In this document: piece by piece, positions 30,078 to 35,305 of the stretch
How the letters are laid out: each line of letters begins with the position of its first letter
Position numbering within the stretch: the stretch's first letter is position 1
Source: an uncultured bacterium
GTDB lineage: Bacteria > Spirochaetota > Spirochaetia > Sphaerochaetales > Sphaerochaetaceae
NCBI GenBank assembly: GCA_905215015.1
Contig: CAJMOS010000013.1
Location: 1 to 35,305 of the forward strand
Direction of reading: 5' to 3'
Length of the DNA: 35,305 bases
Notes under the pieces: generated by a model
Seen by the model: the letters and a program-made list of their open reading frames with translations, nothing else
What the model was told of the DNA's origin: nothing
Database searches by the model: none
Program-made: the position numbers and the translations under genes

Positions 30078-31610
30078 TTGGCAGATACATACGCGATTGA
30101 AATGAACGGGATCACCAAGACCTTCCCGGGCATCGTCGCCAATGACCATGTGACGCTTGACGTGCGCAAGGGTGAGGTATTGGCATTGCTCGGTGAGAAT
30201 GGAGCGGGAAAATCCACGTTGATGTCGATTCTCTTCGGCGCTTACAGCGCTGACGCGGGAACCATCAGGATCTACGGGAAGGAAGTCCAGATCAAGAACC
30301 CGAACGTAGCCACCGAGCTGGGTATCGGCATGGTGCATCAGCATTTCAAGCTGGTGCACAACTATACGGTCACCCAGAACATTGTTCTCGGCATGGAGCC
30401 GAGGAACAGGTTCGGCCTGCTGGACCTGGAGAGCGCGGAGAAGCGTGTGCGGGACCTGACTGACCGATATGGCCTGAATGTCGACTGCGATGCCGTCATC
30501 GATGACATCACCGTCGGCCAGCAGCAGCGCGTCGAGATCCTGAAGGTGCTGTACCGCAACGCCAACATCATCATCTTCGATGAGCCGACCGCGGTGCTGA
30601 CCCCGCAGGAAATCGACGAGCTGATGGACATCATCCGCCTTTTGAAAGGCGAGGGCAAGACGATTGTCCTGATTACCCACAAGCTGAAGGAAATCAAGGC
30701 GGTCGCGGACCGGTGCACGGTCCTGCGCCGCGGGAAGGTGGTCGGTACCGTCGATGTCGACAAGGTGACCGAGGAAGACCTTGCCGAGATGATGGTCGGA
30801 CGCGCTGTCAAGTTCGAGCTGGAGAAGACGCCTTGCAAGCCGGGAAAGGTGATGCTCTCGGTCAAGGACCTGGAGATCCATGACAGCCAAGGAAACAGGA
30901 AAGTCCATGACCTTTCCTTCGATGTGAGGGAAGGCGAGATCCTCGGTATCGCCGGCGTCGACGGAAACGGCCAGAGCGAGCTTCTGTACGGCCTGACCGG
31001 CCTGCTGCCGGTAGAGGGCGGCACCATCACCCTTGATGGCAAGGATATCACCCGCATGACGATACGGGAGCGCATCGAGTGTGGTCTGGGCCATATCCCC
31101 GAGGACCGCCAGAAGCACGGCATCGTCCAGCAGTTCACCATCAGCGAGAACGGCGCCTTGAAGGACTACTACAAGCGCTATGCGGGAAAGATGGGCGTCC
31201 TGGATTATCCTGCGATGACAAGGAACGCCGCGAGCCTGATCGAGCAGTTCGACATCCGCGCAGGCGAGGGAGCGCAGACCCCTGCCGGCTCCCTCTCCGG
31301 CGGCAACCAGCAGAAGGTGATCGTCGCGCGCGAGATCAGCCTTTCCCCGAAGGTGCTGCTCGTCGCCCAGCCCACCCGCGGTCTGGACGTGGGGGCGATC
31401 GAGTACATCCGCCGTCGCCTGCTTGACGAGCGCGACAAGGGTCGTGCCATCCTGCTCGTCTCTTTCGAGCTGGACGAGATCATGAACCTGTGCGACCGTA
31501 TCGCCACCATCAGCAAGGGCACCTTGGTCGGCACCTACAAGGCTGGCGAGGTTTCCGAGCGCGATATCGGCATGATGATGGCTGGTTCCCGCAAGAAGGA
31601 GGGCGCGTGA
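30078..31610 (+). CDS. Nucleoside ABC importer, double-domain ATPase
   Basis: A 510-residue protein with two ABC domains. The first has Walker A Gly-Glu-Asn-Gly-Ala-Gly-Lys-Ser-Thr, a modified signature Val-Gly-Gln-Gln-Gln and Walker B Ile-Ile-Ile-Phe-Asp-Glu-Pro. The second has a degenerate Walker A (Gly-Val-Asp-Gly-Asn-Gly-Gln-Ser-Glu), a canonical signature Leu-Ser-Gly-Gly-Asn-Gln and Ala-Gln-Pro-Thr-Arg-Gly in place of the usual Walker B acid. This asymmetric arrangement is normal for the RbsA/NupO-type group. Translation appears to begin at TTG 30078, with AAGGAG seven nt ahead; the first in-frame ATG (30102) has no such site. It drives the two permeases encoded next. Confidence 0.93.
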   Translation: MADTYAIEMNGITKTFPGIVANDHVTLDVRKGEVLALLGENGAGKSTLMSILFGAYSADAGTIRIYGKEVQIKNPNVATELGIGMVHQHFKLVHNYTVTQNIVLGMEPRNRFGLLDLESAEKRVRDLTDRYGLNVDCDAVIDDITVGQQQRVEILKVLYRNANIIIFDEPTAVLTPQEIDELMDIIRLLKGEGKTIVLITHKLKEIKAVADRCTVLRRGKVVGTVDVDKVTEEDLAEMMVGRAVKFELEKTPCKPGKVMLSVKDLEIHDSQGNRKVHDLSFDVREGEILGIAGVDGNGQSELLYGLTGLLPVEGGTITLDGKDITRMTIRERIECGLGHIPEDRQKHGIVQQFTISENGALKDYYKRYAGKMGVLDYPAMTRNAASLIEQFDIRAGEGAQTPAGSLSGGNQQKVIVAREISLSPKVLLVAQPTRGLDVGAIEYIRRRLLDERDKGRAILLVSFELDEIMNLCDRIATISKGTLVGTYKAGEVSERDIGMMMAGSRKKEGA

Positions 31611-32731
31611 TGCAGAAGAGCGATCGTAATCAGAAGGACCTGGCACTCCGCCTCCTTGAATCCAATGGGTTCATTTCGGTCCTTGTGGTCATCCTGGGCT
31701 TTTTGGCCGGTACCATCCTGGTGCTCTTGGTCGGAAGGAACCCGGGCAACATGTACAAGGCCATCTTGCAGGCGCTCAGTGGCTACAACATGGATAATGG
31801 AAAGATGAATGTCCGCTATGTCTTCGAGACCTTCAACTACGCGGTCCCCTACATCCTCTGCGGACTCTCGATGGGTTTCGCCGAGCGCGTCGGCCTGTTC
31901 AATATCGGTGGCGAGGGCCAGTACATCATGGGCATGACCGTCGCCGAGGTCTTTGCGTTGCTCGGGCCGCAGATTCCCGGGTTGCACTGGTTTGCCTGCC
32001 TGGTCCTGGCAACCCTTGCCGGCGCGCTGTGGGGCGGGGTGGTCGGCGTCCTGAAGGCGAAGTATGAGGTCAGCGAGGTTGTCGGCACGATCATGCTGAA
32101 CTATACCGCCCTGTACCTTTCCCGCATCATCTGCCTGCGCCTGCCCGGCGCCAATACCTACAAGACCGCCAACTACCCGGAGACGGCATTGCTGTCCAAC
32201 TCCCTGTTCGACAAGCTGACCAACCACTCGATGCTGAACAACGGGCTTTTCTTCATGCTGTTCTGCGTGCTCCTGTACTGGTTCATCATGGAGAAGACCT
32301 CGCTCGGCTACGGCATGAGGGCCACCGGCTTCAACCGCGAGGCCGCGAGGGCGAGCGGCATCCCCGTCACCCGAAGCATCGCCCTCTCGATGGCGATTGC
32401 CGGAGCCTTTGCCGGGCTTGCCGGCGGCATCGTCGCCCTCGGCTCGTTCCGCTATGGCCGTGTCATCAGCGGCATGGACAACTACGGCTTCGACGGTATC
32501 GCCGTCGCGCTTGTCGGAAACTGCCATGCGCTGGGGACGATGGTGGCAGGCTACCTCTTCGGCCTTTTGAAGAACGCCCAGCCGTTGATGCAGTCCCGCA
32601 ACATCCCGAAGGAAATCACCTTCATCATCCAGGGCCTGATCGTCGTCTTTATCGCCCTGCGCAGCGGCGTCGTCCTGATCCGCCAGAATCTGGAGAAACG
32701 CAGACTGGCAAAGGAGATTGCATCCGAATGA
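31610..32731 (+). CDS. Nucleoside ABC importer permease, first subunit
   Basis: A 373-residue permease of the BMP-type (NupP/YufP-like) group, with about 9-10 helices. It has Asn-Ile-Gly-Gly-Glu-Gly-Gln near residue 100, a conserved loop of this family, then Val-Gly-Thr-Ile-Met-Leu-Asn-Tyr-Thr-Ala near 160, and Gly-Phe-Asn-Arg-Glu-Ala-Ala-Arg-Ala-Ser-Gly-Ile near 242, the ATPase-contact helix. The ATG shares its A with the preceding TGA; a GTG three bases earlier is also possible. It overlaps the second permease gene by 4 nt. Confidence 0.92.
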   Translation: MQKSDRNQKDLALRLLESNGFISVLVVILGFLAGTILVLLVGRNPGNMYKAILQALSGYNMDNGKMNVRYVFETFNYAVPYILCGLSMGFAERVGLFNIGGEGQYIMGMTVAEVFALLGPQIPGLHWFACLVLATLAGALWGGVVGVLKAKYEVSEVVGTIMLNYTALYLSRIICLRLPGANTYKTANYPETALLSNSLFDKLTNHSMLNNGLFFMLFCVLLYWFIMEKTSLGYGMRATGFNREAARASGIPVTRSIALSMAIAGAFAGLAGGIVALGSFRYGRVISGMDNYGFDGIAVALVGNCHALGTMVAGYLFGLLKNAQPLMQSRNIPKEITFIIQGLIVVFIALRSGVVLIRQNLEKRRLAKEIASE

Positions 32732-33639
32732 GCCTTATCCTTGGTATGATTCCCATGATTCTGATGATGGTGGCGCCGATTCTGATCTGCGCCATCGGCG
32801 GCATGATCAGCGAGCGCAGCGGTGTCACCAACATCGCGCTCGAAGGTCTGCTTTGTTTCGGCGGCTGCTCGGCCGCAATCACCCACAAGCTGCTGGAGCT
32901 TGCCGGTGTCAACCACAGCCTTTCCATCGTGGCCGCCCTCTGTGTCGGTTCGGTCATCGCCGGCCTGATCAGCCTGATCCATGCCTATACCGCCATCGAC
33001 CTGGGGGCCGACCAGACGATCAGCGGTACCGGCATCAACCTTCTTGCCAACGGCGCTACAATCTTCGCCAGCCAGATTTTCTTCAAGGCCGACCGCACCA
33101 AGGAGTTCCAGATGGGTATGCAGACAGACCGTCTGGGTATCTATCCGACCGCCTATATCGCCATCATCGTGGTGCTGCTTGCCTGGTTCGTCCTCTACAA
33201 GCTGCCCTATGGCATGCATTTGCGCGCCTGCGGCGAGCATCCTGCCGCCGCTGAGTCGGTGGGCATCAACGTGCGCCGCATCCGTTACGAGGCGGTCCTG
33301 GTCAGCGGAATCCTCGGCGGGCTTGCCGGTGGCTGTTGCGTGCTGACCCAGACGATCCAGTACACCTCGAACACGATCAACGGCAAAGGCTTCATCGCGC
33401 TTGCCGCGGTCAGTTTCGGCCGCTGGACTCCGCTTGGTGTCACTTTGGCTTCCCTGCTGTTTGGCGCAGCCCAGGCGTTCAGCGTCATCGCCACCAACTT
33501 TGGAGCGCTCCGCGTGCTGCCAAGCGATTTCTTCAACATCCTTCCCTATGTCATCACGTTGGTCGCGCTGATCTTCACCAGCGGCAAGAACTATGCGCCG
33601 CTTGATGTCGGCAAGCCGTATACCAAAGGAGCATCCTGA
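32728..33639 (+). CDS. Nucleoside ABC importer permease, second subunit
   Basis: A 303-residue permease (NupQ/YufQ-like), about 8 helices. The family loop Glu-Arg-Ser-Gly-Val-Thr-Asn-Ile-Ala-Leu-Glu-Gly lies near residue 30, with Gly-Glu-His-Pro-Ala-Ala-Ala-Glu-Ser-Val-Gly-Ile near 170 as the coupling segment. It pairs with the first permease to form the channel. The stop overlaps the ATG of the phosphorylase gene by one base, linking import directly to breakdown. Confidence 0.92.
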   Translation: MSLILGMIPMILMMVAPILICAIGGMISERSGVTNIALEGLLCFGGCSAAITHKLLELAGVNHSLSIVAALCVGSVIAGLISLIHAYTAIDLGADQTISGTGINLLANGATIFASQIFFKADRTKEFQMGMQTDRLGIYPTAYIAIIVVLLAWFVLYKLPYGMHLRACGEHPAAAESVGINVRRIRYEAVLVSGILGGLAGGCCVLTQTIQYTSNTINGKGFIALAAVSFGRWTPLGVTLASLLFGAAQAFSVIATNFGALRVLPSDFFNILPYVITLVALIFTSGKNYAPLDVGKPYTKGAS

Positions 33640-34358
33640 TGACACCGCACAACCGTGCAGAGGCAGGGGCTTTCGCCCCTGTCGTTTTGGCCCCGGGGGA
33701 TCCCCGGCGGGCCACATTTGTATCAGAGCAATACTTGACTGACGCCAGGCTTGTCACCGACGTGCGCGGGGTTCCGGGCTACACCGGTTCCTACAAGGGA
33801 CGTCCGGTCTCGGTGATGGCCACCGGCATGGGTGAGGGCTCGATCGGCATCTACTCCTACGAGCTCTACGCGTTTTACCACGTCCAGGCGATCATCCGCA
33901 TCGGCACCTCGGGAGGCCTGCGGAAAGAGCTGCGTGTCGGAGACCTTGTGGGAGCGATGAGCGCCTCGACCGATGGAGGGTACGCCAGGCAGTACGGCCT
34001 GGACGGAAGCTTCAGTCCCTGCGCTGATTACCAGATGCTGTCGATGGCCATGGATACGGCCCGCAGGCTTGGCTACCCGATGACGGCCGGCCAGGTCTTC
34101 TCCAGCGAGTATTTCTCCCAGTACAACGCGCGGGGGCCTGAGAGCTGGAAGGAATGGGCGCGGGTGGGGGCGCTGGTCCAGGACATGGAGACCTATGCCC
34201 TGTACTGCAACGCCGCCTTCCTCGGACGTCGCGCCCTCTCGATCCTGACCATGACCGACAACGTGGTCACAGGGGAGAGTTTCAAGGACGAGGAGCGGAT
34301 GGAAGGGAACCGTCGCATGATCGAGGTAGCCCTGGAGGTCGCCCATGACCTTTTCTGA
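33639..34358 (+). CDS. deoD: Purine-nucleoside phosphorylase, DeoD-type
   Basis: A 239-residue cytoplasmic enzyme that cleaves nucleosides with phosphate to base and ribose-1-phosphate. The family motifs appear in order: Gly-Asp-Pro-Arg-Arg-Ala near 20, Gly-Met-Gly-Glu-Gly-Ser-Ile-Gly-Ile-Tyr near 63-72, Arg-Ile-Gly-Thr-Ser-Gly-Gly-Leu near 87-94, and Asp-Met-Glu-Thr-Tyr-Ala-Leu-Tyr near 181. DeoD proteins usually have Ser-Asp at the base-binding site; here Thr-Asp (Thr-Met-Thr-Asp-Asn) stands there, which may shift base preference. Length fits the hexameric class. The gene follows the permease and overlaps the nitroreductase gene by 14 nt. Confidence 0.88.
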   Translation: MTPHNRAEAGAFAPVVLAPGDPRRATFVSEQYLTDARLVTDVRGVPGYTGSYKGRPVSVMATGMGEGSIGIYSYELYAFYHVQAIIRIGTSGGLRKELRVGDLVGAMSASTDGGYARQYGLDGSFSPCADYQMLSMAMDTARRLGYPMTAGQVFSSEYFSQYNARGPESWKEWARVGALVQDMETYALYCNAAFLGRRALSILTMTDNVVTGESFKDEERMEGNRRMIEVALEVAHDLF

Positions 34359-34947
34359 GGCGATGGAGCACCGCTTTGCGTGCCGTGCCTATCAGGACAG
34401 GCGGATTCCCAGGGAGGATTTGGAAAAAATCCTGGAGTGGGGGAGATTGACCCCGACTTCCTTCGGGTGGGAGGCCTGGAGCTTCCATGTGGTGGAAGGA
34501 AAGAAGCGCGCGGCGCTTTGCCAGGCGTCCTTCGGACAGGAAAGTGTCCTGCAGGCGCCGGTTTCCATCGTCCTGCTTGCCCGTACTGCCTCCTTTTACG
34601 ACCCCGATGGTCCCTGCATCCGCCAGCGGGCAAGCCGCATGTGGGACGAACAGGCGGCAATCGAGGATTTCCGCGGGTTCTACCAGGCGCTCCGACACAG
34701 GGGCAGGCTGGACGAATGGTCGCGCAGCCAGTGCTACATCGCCGCCGGCAACATGACCACCGGGGCGAAGACGATCGGCATCGACAGCGTGATCCTCGAG
34801 GGCTTTGACGAAAAGGCGGTGCTCAAGGTGCTGGGGTTGGATGGAAACGAGTGGATTCCCGCCCTGGTCATTCCCTTCGGGTATGCCGCCTGTCCCGAGA
34901 CTCCCAAGATCAGGGAGCCCCTGAGGCAGCTGGTGGCCTTCGATTAG
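34345..34947 (+). CDS. Nitroreductase-family FMN oxidoreductase
   Basis: A 200-residue protein of the NfsB-like group. The N-terminus has Arg-Phe-Ala-Cys-Arg-Ala-Tyr in place of the common Arg-(Arg/Ser)-Ser-(Ile/Val)-Arg, then Leu-Glu-Lys-Ile-Leu-Glu-Trp-Gly-Arg-Leu-Thr-Pro-Thr-Ser-Phe-Gly near 28-43 for FMN binding. The C-terminal half has Ala-Ala-Gly-Asn-Met-Thr-Thr-Gly-Ala-Lys and a Val-Ile-Pro-Phe-Gly-Tyr strand. It should reduce quinones or nitro compounds with NAD(P)H; the natural substrate is unknown. Its reading frame opens 14 nt inside the phosphorylase gene. A link to nucleoside use is not obvious. Confidence 0.85.
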   Translation: MTFSEAMEHRFACRAYQDRRIPREDLEKILEWGRLTPTSFGWEAWSFHVVEGKKRAALCQASFGQESVLQAPVSIVLLARTASFYDPDGPCIRQRASRMWDEQAAIEDFRGFYQALRHRGRLDEWSRSQCYIAAGNMTTGAKTIGIDSVILEGFDEKAVLKVLGLDGNEWIPALVIPFGYAACPETPKIREPLRQLVAFD

Positions 34948-35305
34948 GCGAGCGTCCTGACGGCCTGTTCCACCAAGGGCCAGAAACGGGACGGGTCGGC
35001 ATGCTGCATCACCAGCGTGCTGCAGCTCTTTCCCGTATCCACCGTCTCTCCGTAGCGCTCGCTTTCTCCATCAGTCACACAGCGCAGGCTCTTCCAGCTT
35101 CCGCTGAACATGCCCGGGTCGAGCAGATAGGCGACGCAGCAGGGGTCGTGCATCGCGGGGCACTCGCGGATTATGCTGGCGCAGCTTTGGTAATAGGCTT
35201 CCATGCAGTGGCCAAAGAGCTTCGCCGCCTTGCCGCCAAAGGTTTGCAGCTTGTCCAGATCCTGCCGGCCCAAGGGGACCGGCGGCGGCACATCCAACTG
35301 CATCA
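34944..35305 (-). CDS. Inosine/uridine-preferring nucleoside hydrolase, C-terminal part
   Basis: The frame runs off the right edge, so the visible 120 codons are the C-terminal part of a longer gene; an ATG at 35303 is probably internal. Met-His-Asp-Pro-Cys-Cys-Val-Ala-Tyr-Leu-Leu-Asp-Pro matches the conserved His-Asp-Pro segment of IUNH enzymes, which carries a Ca2+-binding Asp and the active-site His. The enzyme hydrolyses nucleosides to base and ribose without phosphate. Its stop overlaps the convergent nitroreductase stop. It adds a hydrolytic salvage route next to the phosphorolytic one. Confidence 0.8.
   Translation of the reverse strand, partial: MQLDVPPPVPLGRQDLDKLQTFGGKAAKLFGHCMEAYYQSCASIIRECPAMHDPCCVAYLLDPGMFSGSWKSLRCVTDGESERYGETVDTGKSCSTLVMQHADPSRFWPLVEQAVRTLA

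Noticed and set aside
28838..30217. A 459-codon minus-strand open frame opposite the BMP gene
   Set aside because: It spans a real gene, its terminator and the next start, and has low-complexity composition typical of an antisense shadow.
30033..31646. A 537-codon minus-strand open frame opposite the nucleoside importer ATPase
   Set aside because: It is antisense to a gene with full ABC motifs, has no recognisable domain and reflects GC-rich codon use, not a real gene.

Overview
The window holds two kinds of DNA. Positions 1 to about 16,308 are the right-hand (head-completion, tail and fibre) half of a lambda/HK97-type siphovirus prophage. The rest is chromosome of a Gram-negative-type bacterium. 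I infer a spirochaete, most likely near Sphaerochaetaceae, from a FadL/TraF-like outer-membrane barrel paired with a lipoprotein, substrate-binding proteins whose signal peptides end in Ala-Asn-Gly or Ala-Gly-Gly instead of a lipobox, and a BMP-type nucleoside importer. No rRNA or marker protein is present, so the lineage is a moderate-to-low confidence inference. Prophage and chromosome are both GC-rich; the only clearly AT-rich stretch is the prophage/chromosome junction.

Prophage (1-16,308): the C-terminus of a probable capsid-region protein is followed by a hairpin and four 11-bp phased repeats. Then come a small HExxH protein, gp6-type connector, head-tail adaptor, HK97 gp10-like protein, tail-terminator candidate, major tail protein, a tail assembly chaperone with an A_AAA_AAG -1 frameshift site, a 1115-residue tape measure, three tail-tip proteins (one NlpC/P60), a J-like tip protein, an Ig-like protein, a collar-domain fibre, a fibre-assembly-like protein and a coiled-coil baseplate/fibre protein. 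Most of these genes overlap start-to-stop. No integrase, repressor, terminase or lysis gene lies in the window; they must be to the left or absent. The prophage ends in a repeat-rich, AT-rich, apparently gene-free stretch abutting the 3' end of tRNA-Gly(CCC), the likely attachment site.

Chromosome, 16,398-25,770: a tRNA promoter, a GNAT acetyltransferase convergent with a MATE exporter, an envelope pair (predicted outer-membrane barrel plus a caspase-like lipoprotein), a NYN-domain nuclease-like protein convergent with a histidine kinase that has no adjacent response regulator, a lipoprotein/FadL-like barrel pair, and an NhaC-type antiporter.

Chromosome, 25,729-35,305: a tightly overlapping minus-strand operon encodes a Crp/Fnr-type regulator, a substrate-binding protein, a permease and an ATPase. 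It is divergent from a nucleoside importer and salvage cluster: BMP binding protein, intercistronic terminator, double-ABC ATPase, two permeases, DeoD-type phosphorylase and a nitroreductase. A convergent nucleoside hydrolase fragment lies at the right edge. The divergent region contains a CAAATA-N4-TATTTG dyad, a second palindrome, an extended -10 promoter for the BMP gene, and a promoter placed so that the regulator mRNA should start at its own ATG. The cluster as a whole imports nucleosides and splits them into base plus ribose or ribose-phosphate.

The most interesting items are the phased repeats in the late phage operon, the frameshift site, the junction architecture at the tRNA, the surface-directed caspase-like lipoprotein, the TTCCA/TGGAA dyads at two envelope loci, and the divergent Crp-like/BMP control region with its predicted leaderless regulator.
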